The notes under the pieces were generated by a model. It was not told where the DNA came from. It worked only from the letters and a program-made list of their open reading frames with translations, and searched no databases. A stretch of 64,000 bases of DNA from Blastocladiella emersonii ATCC 22665 (lineage: Eukaryota > Blastocladiomycota > Blastocladiomycetes > Blastocladiales > Blastocladiaceae). The stretch is from assembly GCA_025594325.1 (NCBI GenBank), contig JANHCV010000009.1:1302001-1366000 (forward strand). The letters are read 5' to 3'. The position numbers and the translations under genes were made by a program. Shown in pieces: positions 29,995 through 41,334 of the stretch; within the stretch, counting starts at the first letter, position 1, and each line of letters starts with the position of its first letter.

Positions 29995-32900
29995 ATGGAA
30001 AACCACTGGGACTCCGTGCAATATGCGCACCTGTATCAGAGCTACCCGCCTGGCCCGCCGCCCGGGTGGCCCGGCTACCTTGGACCCGCGCCGACTCTGC
30101 AGCCACAGCCTTACGCCCAAGCTTACTCTCAGCATGCTGCACCTGCCTATCGTGCTGATCAGACTTGTACAAAGCTTGACCTACTGCTCTTTGCTCAGCA
30201 ACGCCTTGTCGTCCCAACTTTGACTGCGCTAGGCGACCTGGATCCCGCCGTATGGTTGCGCGTTCTCGAAACCGACCTCGGCGCCCTTGGCCTGCCCTGT
30301 AACCTTTGGCATCTCGCCGCGCTTTGCTACGCCGATACCGAACTTGCGCGGACGCTTCGGCTGCTCGCGCAGGAACGGTTCGATGCGGCGGGCGCAGCGG
30401 GCGACTTGTGGCACCTCGGCTTACGGCCTGCCGTTCTTGCGTTGCGCCAGTATGCGGCACCCGACCCGGTTGGCTCGGCAGCGGTTGGCACTGCGGCCGC
30501 GTTTGACCACTATGCTTCGAACGGGTACTCGATGTGGCCGCAGCAGGACCAGCCGGCGCCGTTCGAGTCTTTCCTTGCCCCGTCAGCTGTTACGTCGCCG
30601 CTTGACAACGCTTCCCAGAACCACAGCACGGCGTGTTCCGCAAATTTGCACTCGTGCGACCCGAAATCCGAGCCTTCGCCCGACTTGGCTTCCAAACCTT
30701 CGCCCGACTTGACCCTCGAACCTTTCCCATCGCCACTGGCCGCGCACGAGCCAGCGCTTAACCATGACGCCTTAGCGCCCGGCAGAGAAATTGGGTGCGA
30801 CCCCGCACCTACACCCGTGGACTTTAACCACTCGAGCTCGATCCTTTCCGTCGATCATACTTCCGACCTAGACGACAAGCAACTGTCGATTTCGTGTTCC
30901 TTATCGAGTAGTGTACCCGCCAAATCTGCCCTATCCGCAGCCTTGACCGGTATTGGCGCGGTGGGCACCCCGCACCGCTTGCCCAGTCATATACTGCGCT
31001 CAGTTTCGCCGGTTTCTCTAGATCTTTTTCACCGCTTGCCCAGCCCGCTTTCACGCACATTATCGCCGGTAGACGCTGCCATTTCGGACGTGGACACAAC
31101 ATCGGCATTGGCTTCAAACACGACCTGCTCGCGTCGGACCTCCGTGGCCAGCGACGATTGCGGCGGCTCGGATACTGTTGCGGACATGCTTGTTCCCGCC
31201 GCATTTGACGTGCCCGCGGATGTTTCCCTTGTTCTCGACGACATTGGTACGGCTGCTTCGCTTGACGTGGGGTGCGAGCCCAAGCGCGACGAACTTGACG
31301 CTCAGCTTTTACCCGGCAATACGGCCGACGCAGCAGACGTGGCGGGCGCCGACGGGCTTGGCTTGGAACTCTCGGCTTGCTTGTGCCCGGATATCACTGA
31401 ATCTGAGGCAGCGGACTGCAGCGAAGCCAACGTTTGCCCTTCGCATTCTGTGGAGGCTTCCTCTGCTACAAACAGCGCTGCACCGATTGATGAGCCCATT
31501 CCGTCCGGAGCGTGTCCTTACTACGACCTGCTGCGCGATCTTGACGAGCACGGCCTCCCGTCGCTTCATTTGCTCCCCGCTCCATACGGCACCACCGTTG
31601 GTCCAAGCTACTTCAACCCGTCCGTCTCGATCATGCCGGGCGTCCTACCCGGTGTTCCAACCGTCCGCGTCAACTTCGTGACAACTGCGATGATCGAGAC
31701 TCACTACGCGTGACTTGGTATCTGGGATTTTGACTCGGAAAAGCTTCCTGGCCACTACAGTGTCATCTTCCCCGCTAGTACGACGTGGAGTGCGGCCGTG
31801 GCCGCCATCGGGGCCTTGGATCGTGAACGCGAAACCCTCCTGCAGGACCAATTGCTCTGGCGCCTGCCCAGCAATTGTGTGGGCACTGACGCACGCGTTC
31901 CAGTTGACGGGCTGCTATTGGGTTCCAAGCTTACTCTTGCACAGCTTGTTGTCGCAAACAATGGTTCAAGCACAGAAAGCAAGCTTACCCCGTCGAAAAA
32001 GACGCGCAAACGGAAAATGGTTGCGACGGTGCCCGCTTCCACAGCTGCGACGTTTCATTGTCGCGATGCAGATCCAGCCGCTGCTGCGACACCTGCGGTG
32101 CTTCGAGTAGTCAGCGTGCCCCTGGCCAGTGGCTCATCCGCTGATTTTCGTGGTGCGCCCTCGAAGAATCTTCTTAAATTACACACGGCTGATCGACTGC
32201 TCCTGCTTGTCAAGTTCTACGTTGCGCCAGTTGGCCCGCGATTCATTCGTCCTTGCTGGGTCGCTCATTCCGACTTCGTTTTTCAGCTCATTCAGGGTTG
32301 GTTCTCCGACACCTCATTCTTCGGTTCCATTTTTTCCAATCCCACCTGTTACTTTGAAGAGCAGCCCGGCAGCGCGCCGCCACGCCGACTCCATTCGCGG
32401 CTGTCGTGGCGCGCGCTTGGCGTTCAGTTTGGCGCGGTCATTGTGGTCGAGTTCCTCACCATGAGTCGCAGAGACGGTATTATTGAGTTCCTGCCGGACA
32501 TGATCGCTGACGCCGACCAATTCCTCACGCCGTCCCCCCTTAAGCAACTCACCAGCTTGTTCGACGCCATGCTCGATCTCGTGGACCAGCCTCCAGAGCG
32601 AGGTTCCAGACGCGCGATTGCCGCCCTCGATGCAGCCGTGTCCTCGTTCCTCGTCTCGCTTGCGCTGAAGCACACTGAGGAACTGGATATACGCCACGAG
32701 TACCGCATGGCCGCGCGCGGCCGAGTCGCCCCGCCGACGTACCTTGAGTTGCGCGACGACTGTGCGAGCGGCAAGTGGAAACCTGAGTTTGCGTGGTTGT
32801 GCGATCCGGCCGCGCCGCAATTCACGAAACGTGGTCTCGACGAGGTCGATCCGCGTGAAGCCTCCAAGGAAACGAGAACCAGAAGTAAAAATATAGATGC

Positions 32901-33009
32901 GTTCAATGTGTCGTCCCTTCAGCCCATCCCGGTGCGTTTACGTCGCACATGCGAGGGGAAATCAGCGGTGCAGTTTCGGGTCGCGCTTACGTTCCACTCG
33001 GAGTATTAG
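29995..33009 (+). pseudogene. Ubiquitin-like-fold tandem family, copy B, one in-frame stop
   Basis: From ATG 29995 (MENHWDSVQYAHLYQ) the frame runs to TGA 31711-31713 and then stays open in the same frame to 33009. Order: Pro/Tyr-rich N-terminus; helical block (LDLLLFAQQRLVVPTLTALGDLDPAVWLRVLETDL...LWHLAALCY); long Ser/Pro-rich linker; YYDLLRDLDEHGLPSLHLLPAPYG; first beta-grasp-like segment (IWDFDSEKLPGHYSVIFPAS...LLWRLP); second one (LLLLVKFYVAPVGPRF...FGAVIVVEF); C-terminal helices. The TGA replaces a glycine codon of copy C. Without it the protein would be about 1,000 residues. The ubiquitin-like reading is inference from pattern only. Confidence 0.6.
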
Positions 33010-33120
33010 CAGCTCATTTGTCCGTCAAAGGCTTTCCACTCGGACGCGGACGCAAATGAGCGCGGTGGTCAAAGCAAGCCAGACTTTGAAGACCTGCGCG
33101 TTGATCACACGCACGAGCCT

Positions 33121-33126
33121 CACGTG
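33121..33126 (+). promoter_or_regulatory. CACGTG E-box upstream of copy C
   Basis: The hexamer sits 98 bp before the ATG at 33219, in a sequence context shared with the site upstream of copy B. Confidence 0.45.
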
Positions 33127-33218
33127 GCGCCCAGCCTCAACTCGAAATGGCGCCCAAGTCGCCCCATCGGCCGTGCCGCTCGCCTCCCCAAAACCGCTCT
33201 ACACCGCATGCAAAACGA

Positions 33219-36025
33219 ATGGAAAATCAATGGAGCTCGGCGCAATATGCGCCCACGTATCAGGCCTTCCTGTCGTCCAATGCGGGTCCCGGTTGGCCTG
33301 GCATGCAGCCGCCAGCGTTCCACGGACCCGCGCCGTCTCCGCATCCGCAGCCTTACGCCCAAGCTTTTGCACAGCCATCCGCTTATGCCCAGCCATCCGC
33401 ATACTTGCCTGATACTTCTCGGACTTCTGCGTTGGACCTCGACCTGCTGCTCTTTGCTCAGCAACGCCTTGTCGTTCCGCCGCTGACCGCGCTTGGCGAC
33501 GTGGACCCAGCGGTGTGGCTGCGCGTCGTCGAGACGGACCTCGCTGTACTTGGCCTACCGAGTCGACTCTGGCATCTCGCCGCGCTTTGCTACGTCGACA
33601 CTGGGCTTGCGCGGGACGCTTCGGCTGCGCGCGCAGGAGCAGTTCGACGCGGCGGCTGCTGGCGCAGCGAGCGACTTTTGGCATCTCGGCATGCGACCAG
33701 CCGTGCTCGCGCTGCGCCAGGTTGCGGCGTCCGGTCCGTCCAGCCCACCGGCGGCTCGCGCAGCGGCGGCATTTGACCAATATGCCTCGAACGGCTACTT
33801 GATGTGGTCGGCGCAACAGCAACCATCAACGACTACCTTTCCGCCTGAATCCTCTGCGTCGTCCTCGCACTCGCCGTCTCCGCTGGTCAACGCGTCTACG
33901 CACCCGAGCCTCGCGACATCTCAACTCGCTACTGGCTCTGAATCCGCACCCTCGTCCAATTTAGGGACCGAGCACGACTCGAACCATGACTTTTCTTCAA
34001 CGTCCGATGGTGCTGACGAGTGCGATTCGGTCTGCGTTCCCGCGGATACAGACTCATTAATTTCAACACTCCCGGCCGGCTCGGCCCCCAAAAGGGACCA
34101 AGGCCAACTCTCGTCCGCTTCATCACTTGTTGAGCCAGGGTCGGGATCGGCTTCTACTTCAGCAATTAGTCTCACATCGACCAACGTCGAGATGTCCCCT
34201 GCTCTCAATGATGCGTCTCCAGCCTCAAGCTCTGAGTTCTCGCCCAGCTCACCGCCGCGGTCGACCTCGCCGGCTCGCTCGGCTCACTCGAGCCGCTCGC
34301 AAAGTTCACCCTCTCACTTGGAATCATCGTCTCCATTTTCGCCTTCGGGCGACGCTGCTGGCACGAGCGAGGGCGTGTTAGGCTCTGCAGATTCTGGCGT
34401 GGCTTCCGAGACTGGCTGCGTGCTTCCGCTCTCTGACGAGGTCCGCGACCTTATTGCCGTTACCGATACACCCGCCACGACGTGTGAAGCTGCCTCCGCT
34501 TGCGCACCCACGTCACCCGCGGTTCCAGCCCAGCTCGAGCATCACACAGAGCTTCTTGAAGACCCGTCTCCGATTCCGACTGCGGCTCCTTCAGTTGACT
34601 TGTCACCGGCTTCAGACCTCCACCATGATCTCGTCCGCGATCTGGACGAAAACGGTCTCCCGTTGCTTCACCTGCTTCCAGCACCTTGCGGCACCGCTGT
34701 CGGGCCGATGCGTTTCAGTCCCTTGGTAACCGTCATGCCGGACGTGCTTCCAGGTGTCCCGGTGGTCCACGTCAATATCGTGTCGCTCATGTCGATCACG
34801 GGGTACTATACGGGGCGAGGCGTGTGGGACTTTGACTCGGACAAGGTTCCCAGCCACTACGTTGCCGTTTTCCCTGCCGACACGACATGGGGCGCCGCCA
34901 AGGCTGCCCTCGAGCCTCAAGTGCTTGGCCGAGATATGCATAATCTGCTCTACTGGCGCCTGCCAGGAAATGTTGCGGGGACGGATGCGCGCATCTCGGC
35001 CAACAGCCTGCTCTCAGATCCCAGTCCGACTCTTGCTCAGCTCGCCTTATCAGCCCGCAACAGTAACAGCGACGGCGGCCAAGGGAAACAGTCGCTGGCC
35101 AAGGTGAAGGGCAAGAAGCAAAAGGTTCCGGCCGCGCCTGCAGCGCCGAGTCCATCGGGAATTGTAGATACGGCTGCGGTTCAGCTTGCGTCTACTAACA
35201 CGACTTGCGACAAAGTCAGTGCCGTGACCACCGTCACCGCTGCACCAACAACGCTTCGCATTGCTTGCGCCTCGCTCCTCAGCGTCTCACTCGAAATTGG
35301 CATTATCCCTGAGGGTATACCGTCACCGCTTCCGCAAGAGCTCTTTGATGTGTGCACTGTATCTCGGCTGCTGATCCTCCTCAAGTTCTACATTGCGCCT
35401 CTCGGCCCCCGCTACTACTGCCCGTGCTGGGTATCCCCGTCGAAGATTGTTGGGCAGATAAACGAAGTCTGGATGAAACCGAATTCGCTCATGAGCATCG
35501 TCTTTGCCCGGCCGACCTGTTTCTACGGAGAGCGGCCTGGAGACGCTCCGCCTCGCCGCTTGAGCCCGCGCTTCTCGTTTTGCACGCTTAACGTTCAATC
35601 CGGCGCTATTATTGTTGTCCAGTTCGCCGCCGCGGGAAATGTCTTGGACATCCTACAAGCCATGCCGGAGAAGACCATTGGAGACCCCATGACCAAATGG
35701 CCCAACTTCTATGCCCAACCTTGCGAGGCAGAGCGCAAACTCAATACGCGCGTGGTCCGCCGCTGAGACGGCACTGACCGCGTCCATGATCTCTGGGGCA
35801 CTGCAGCCCAAGGTCATGCAGGATGTGCGCCACCAGTATCTCATGGTCGCGCGCGGCCGTCGCGCTCTGCCCACTTACGTTCAGTGGCTCGACGACTGCG
35901 CCGGTGGCAAGTGAAAGCCCGATTTTGCGTGGTTGTGCGATCTAGACGCGCCCCAGTTCACGAAACTTCGTCTTGACGAAGTGGATCCGCGCGAGCTCGC
36001 AGGCGGGAGCGAGAGTGGGGAGTAG
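33219..36025 (+). pseudogene. Ubiquitin-like-fold tandem family, copy C, multiple breaks
   Basis: Start ATG 33219 (MENQWSSAQYAPTYQ). The frame breaks at the G run 33613-33615: copy B has GCGCGGACG where this copy has GCGCGGGACG, a one-base insertion. The frame then stays open to 35766 through FDQYASNGYLMW, a long Ser/Pro linker, DLVRDLDENGLPLLHLLPAP, VWDFDSDKVPSHYVAVFP and LLILLKFYIAPLGPRYYCPCW. A second frame change lies around 35690-35720, after which HQYLMVARGRRALPTYVQWLDDCAGGK is read. A TGA at 35912-35914 stands where copy B has TGG (GKW), and the end DAPQFTKLRLDEVDPRE reaches the stop at 36025. It is about 75% the same in pattern as copy B. Confidence 0.65.
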
Positions 36026-36402
36026 CCGGTGCTAATATATCTACCCTTTGCCTGTTATTAGTCCGTGCATGTCAGGCTATCACGTCTAGAATAAAACTCG
36101 CTTGTTTGTCATCCTCATCGTCCTGTGTTTGGCCACACAGCCCTGGTGCGGCTCTGGCGGCCCGCCGCAGCGACGCGAGCTGCGTGACCGCGGCCATGGC
36201 CATGGACCCGGTGGCCATGGATCCGGTGGCCGCCTTGCGCGAGAGGATACCCAGTCCTGCCCATTTCAACGAGCAGCGGCCGAACGACATGTTTCGCAGG
36301 TACGTCGGGCGCCGACCCGGTGGGGCGAAATACAGAAGCTCGCGAACATCGACGCGGTGAGATCACTCTAGTCGCGCAAGAAAGATCTAGAGAAACGGTT
36401 TG

Positions 36403-39400
36403 CTATACAGTCTAGGCGGAACAAAAATGGGAGGGAACAACGAGGAGCGCCGCGGCCGGGATGACGACCCGAACCGCGCGCCGTGTGGGCGAGGGAGGGA
36501 GGGTAACGATAAAGGACGGGGAGGATGATCCGGCCGGTGCCGCGCGACGGCACGGAGGAGGAAGAAGATGACGGGCGACGAGGACGCGGGATGACGACCC
36601 GGTCCCGCCACGGTGCGCGCGAGGATGCCGCTGCGGGCGCGAGTCGAGGAGGTCAAGATCGAGGTGCGCGGGCAGAAGGCCCAGCGGGCACGAGTCGACC
36701 GACCGAGGTGCGCAAGTCGATTCTCGAGCGCAAAGAAGAAGTTGCCGTTGCCGAGGACCGAGGACCGAGGAGCTGCTAGTGCTGCCGCCGCCGCCTCTTT
36801 CCGGCGCGCTCGGCCTGCGCCTCCTCGTACTCGGGGGTGCCAGGCATGTTGACGGCGGCGATTGCGGGCGGCGCGGGCCGCTTGCGCGGCTTGGCCTCGG
36901 TCATGCGCACCGTCTCGGTCACGTCGACCACCGACCCGGTGTCCGAGTCGTCGGCGTCGCCGGCGCCGGCCTGCATGTCGTCGAGCTCGAGAACCATCTC
37001 GGTCTGCGGGTTGGCGACGAACGGCGCCGGCTGCTGTTGCGGCGGCGGGAACGCGACACCAAAGAACTGCTGCTGCTGCGCCTGCGCCTGCGACTGCGGC
37101 TGCGGCATCTGCTGAACCCCAAACGGCAGCACCGGGACGGGCGCGGCGGGCCCGTGCTCGACTGTCGCGTCGATCATGTCGTGCTCGGGAACGGCGAGGG
37201 CGGCGGGGGCGGACAACTGCGGCGCGAAACCCGCCGCGAACACAGGCTGCTGCTGGTGGTGACGGACCGAGGCCGCGGCCGCGGCCACCTGCGCGTGGTA
37301 GGCCGACGAGGAGATCTCCATGTCGCCACCGGCGGCCGAGAACCCCTGCTGCTGCTGCTGCTGGACCGGCACCTGCGACTGCCCGAGGTGCGCCTGGTGG
37401 AACTGCGGCAGGTCCAGCTGCTGCGGCGAGACCGTGCCCGCGAACGGCGGGAGCTGCTGCGGAAACGTGGCCGCGAGCTGGTGCTGCTGCTGCGACGGCG
37501 GCAAGTCGAAGATCGACTTGAGCGGCTGCTGCTGCTGGCCCTGCGCGGCGAGGCGGAGGCGGTCCTGCATCGAGAGCGCCGGCTGGATCTGCTGCGACCC
37601 GAACATCGAGGGGAACGGCTGCACGGCAGACGCGGGCTGCTGCTGGCCGAACTGGAACGGCGGCGGGGCCCCAGCACTGGCGGCAGCCGACGCCTGGACC
37701 TGCTGCTGCTGCTGCCCGGCGGCAGGCGCGACCCGCAGCTGGCCGAAGAAGTACGGCGTCGATCCGGACCAGGCCGGGTGCTGCGGGGCAGGCGCGACCT
37801 GCTGCAGACCAAACGAGCCGGGCGCCACGGCCAGCGGAAACTGCATCGTGGGCGCCGACTGGAACGAGTACGACGCGTACGTCGGCTGGAGCTGCTGCGG
37901 GGCGGGCATGGCCTGCTGCTGCTGGTTCCCGAACTGGTGCTGCTGCTGCGGGACGGGCTCGGTGGGCGCGACCTGCTGCTGCTGCTGCTGGCCGAAGGGG
38001 TGGAACTGCATGACGGGCGCCGACTGGAACTGCGCCGTCGACGACGCCGTGTTCTGGAACCCGGCGGGCGAAGCGCTGCTCGAGGCCGTGTACTCGATGC
38101 CGCCCATCGGGCTGTTGTTGAAGGCCAACGGGTACGACATGGGCTGCCGCGGCTGCTGCTGCTGCTGCTGCTGCGCGAACCCGACCGTGTTGGACTTGGG
38201 CGAGGACGGCGCGCTGATCACCATGGGGTCGTCGCCGCCACCGATCTGGCCCTCCTCGACGCCGTACTGCTGCACCGGCACGAGCGGCGGCTGGGCGTGG
38301 ACCGCGAATCCGCTCGGCGCCGCCGCCGACTGGACCATGGACGGACCCGAGGCGGCCCACGGCTGCTGGTACTGCGACTGCTGCTGCACCGTCTGGACCG
38401 AGGGCGGGACCTGCTGCTGCGAGAAGTACTGTTGCTGCGGCGGCGCGAGGCCGACCTGGAACGGCGCCGCCACCTGCTGCTGCTGGGCCTGCGACTGGAT
38501 CACCTGGTGCGAGCCGGCCATGGTCGACGCGTTGGCCTGGATCGACGAGCCGGCGGTAGTTGGCAAACGAGTCGGAGCCGCAGCCCCGGCCGCGACCGGC
38601 GTGGCCGAGAGGCTAAAGTTCATAGTCGGCGGGGGAGGGGAACGCGACCGAGCCGGCGACTTGGTCCCCTTGCGCGGCGACATGGTCATCTGCATCGGGT
38701 ACGCGGCCGCGAACCTGGCGACGGTCTGCCGCCGCTTGGCCTCCTCGGTCTCGACAGGAACCAGAGCCGCAGCGGGCACGGCGGCCACCTGGTGCACGGG
38801 CACGGGGAACTGCGACGACTGGATGTGCTGCTGCTGGGACTCCTGCGTGTACTGGGCCTGCTGCTGCTGCTGGGCCTGCTGCTGCTGCTGGGCCTGCTGC
38901 TGCTGCAGGTTCTGCGCGTATGCGCACTGCGCGTGCTGGGCCAGCGACTGCTGGAGTTGAGCGTGCTGGAGCTGCATCATGGTCTGGTCCTGCGCCTGCT
39001 CGAACTGCCGCGCGTACTCGGCCTGCTGCGCATACCCGGCCTGCGTCTGCTGGGACTGCAAGTACTCGAGCTGCATGTACTGGACCTGCTGCTGCTGGGC
39101 CTGAGCCTGCTGGACCTGCGCCTGCTGAAACTGCTGCTCCTGGATCTGCTGCGACTGGATCTGCTGCGGCTGGATCTGCGCGTACTCGGGCTGCTGCGGC
39201 TGGATCGGCGCGTACTCGGACTGCTGCATCTGCCGGATCTGCAGGTTCTCGAGGTGCAAGTACTGGACCTGCGGTTGCTGCTGGGACTGCGACTGGATCG
39301 CCTGGTGCGAGCCGGCCATGGTCGACGCGTTGGCCTGGATCGCCGAACTGGTGGTAGTCCGCGGACTAGTCGGAGCCGCGGCTGGTGGAGCCAAGAGGCT

Positions 39401-40883
39401 AAAGTTCATGGCCGGGAGTGGAGGGGAGCGCGAGCGAGCCGGCGACTTGGTCCCCTTGCGCGGCGACATGATCATCTGCATCGGGTACGCGGCCGCGAAC
39501 TTGGCGACAGCCCACTGCGCCTTGGCCTCCTTGGTCTCAACGGGGACCGGAGCCGCAGCGGGCACGGCGGCGACCTGGTACGCGGGCGCCGAGACGGGCG
39601 CGGGAGCTGGAATGACGGCCTGCGCGTTGATGGACCGGTACACGGGCGTCAAGACGGGCGCGGCGGGAGCTGGAACGACAGCCTGCGTGTGGGCGACCTG
39701 GTACACGGGCGCCGAGACGGGCGCCGAAACGGGCGCGGGAACTGGAACGACGGCCTGCGCGTTGATGGTCTGGTACACGGGCGCCGGGACGAGTGCGGGA
39801 TCTGGAACGGCGACCTGCGTGCTGCCGACCTGGTACACGGGCGCCGGCATCGGCGCGATGGGCACGACGGGCAGCTCGCTGACGCCCGAGTCGGTGCGGA
39901 TGGGCTTGATGGGGTCGGCGGCGGCGGCGTGCATGTTGACGTGCGTGAGGGCGGCCGACGCCGCGATCTCGCCCGCCACCTGGAACGGCGTGACGCGCGA
40001 CGCGGACGCGGACACGGACTGCTGCTTGACGGGGCGCTGGTCGGACGTCGAGGTCGGGCGAGGGTGGCCCGCGGCCGACGCGCGCGCCTTGGGCTTCTTG
40101 GGACCGAGACCGGCCGCGGGAACCAGGTGGTAGTTGGGCGTGGACCAGATGTGCTCGCGGTCGGGGTGCGCCTTCTCGTAGGCGGACCGAATCTCGCGGG
40201 ACTTGGCGTGCGTGCTCTGGAACAGGTCGGCGTCGATCGAGCAGGGGTTGTAGGACTTGTTGTACTTGATCCAGAAGAGCTCGTCCTCGATCGAGTTGCG
40301 CTTGTGGACCGTAGCGGAACGCTGGGCGTGGGTCGGCTGCTCGGGCTGCTGGTGCACCTTGGACGCCGACGAGCCGGACTTTTCGTACCAGGTGAAGCCC
40401 GTCGCGTCCCGCGGCACCTTGGCGTTGTGGACGGGCTGCTTGGCGGCGACGGGCTCGGGCTCGGGCTGGGCGGGAGCCTCGGGCTCGTCCTGGTCAGCGA
40501 GGTCCGAGACGGTGTCGGCAGCGGGAGCGGCGGCAGCGCGAGCGGCAGCGGCCGGGAAGAGGATCATGTAGAGATCGGCGTAGTACTCGCGGATTCCGAC
40601 GGCGATGGGCGCGAGATACGTGTAGAGGTCGGCGTAGGCGGTGATGAGGCGGCGGGTGACGGGGGACACGAGCGCGTGCACGGCGTTGGCGACACGGGCG
40701 CGGGTTGAGGCCACGGCGTTGGCGACACGGGCGCGGGCCGAGGTCACGGCGGAGACGAGGTACCCGAGGATCGAGTCGGTGACAGCGACGAGCAGGCCGA
40801 GGATCGAGCGGCACGCGTCGACGGTGACGCGCGCGAGGTACGAGATCAGGTAGCGGGCAAAGTCGTAGACGACGGCGCGGACC
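36403..40883 (-). repeat. Right arm of ~4.5 kb inverted duplication (in-window part)
   Basis: Reverse complement of 1-4517, and 36 bp shorter because of the minisatellite. The inner breakpoint is 36403, where CTATACAGTCTAGGCGG is the last shared sequence. The arm continues past 40883 in this copy, but its partner lies outside the window. The arms are separated by 31,885 bp. Confidence 0.95.
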
Positions 40884-41334
40884 TGCTCGGCGTTGAGCAT
40901 GGCGTCGCCGACCGTGTCCTCCATGATCCGAAGAGAGTAGGAAGTCTGCTGGGCGAAGGTGATCATAGCCTGGACAGGGACAGGTCGACACGTCAGTGAT
41001 GGCCGGCCGGGAGACACGGGCGCGCGCGCGCGAAACGTACCCAGAGGCAGAGCATGCAGTACCGCGCGCACTTGAACGCGGCGTAGACCGCGGCGACGAG
41101 GCAGCTGACCGCGTAGTAGTTGACAACGACGGCGATCGGGGTCCACAGGTTGTTGGCGCAGAAGAGGCCGACCTTGGCGGGGATGAAGCTGACCATGAGG
41201 ATCAGGCCGAACATGTACGCGTACACGACGGCGTAGGTGAGGTGGTTCACGCACGACCCGACGCGGGACATGGCGCGCGTCGCGAGGCCCGACGCGGTAC
41301 GGGCCGCGAACGGGGTGTCGATGCGGGCGCTCAT
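36776..41334 (-). CDS. Q-rich, FG-containing membrane-anchored protein, copy 2 (complete)
   Basis: Exon 1 is 41334-41041 (ATG, 98 codons) and exon 2 is 40969-36776, joined across a 71 nt intron (GTACGT...CCAG) in phase 0. Exon 1 encodes two hydrophobic segments (LTYAVVYAYMFGLILMVSFI and WTPIAVVVNYYAVSCLVAAV). Exon 2 begins AMITFAQQTSYSLRIMED, then amphipathic helices with a doubled RARVANAV motif, then the long Gln/Pro/Ala-rich region with two ~85-residue internal repeats, eight FG dipeptides and the basic tail GKRRRRQH: 1,495 residues in all. Membrane anchor plus FG plus basic motifs resembles the plan of pore-membrane nucleoporins such as POM121, but there is no sequence match I can claim. 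Head to head with the gene at 43270. Confidence 0.75.
38852..38905 (-). repeat. AQQQQQ-coding minisatellite, short allele
   Basis: Eighteen codons here against thirty in the left arm: two 18 bp units are missing, in frame. It is the only difference found between the arms. Confidence 0.95.
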
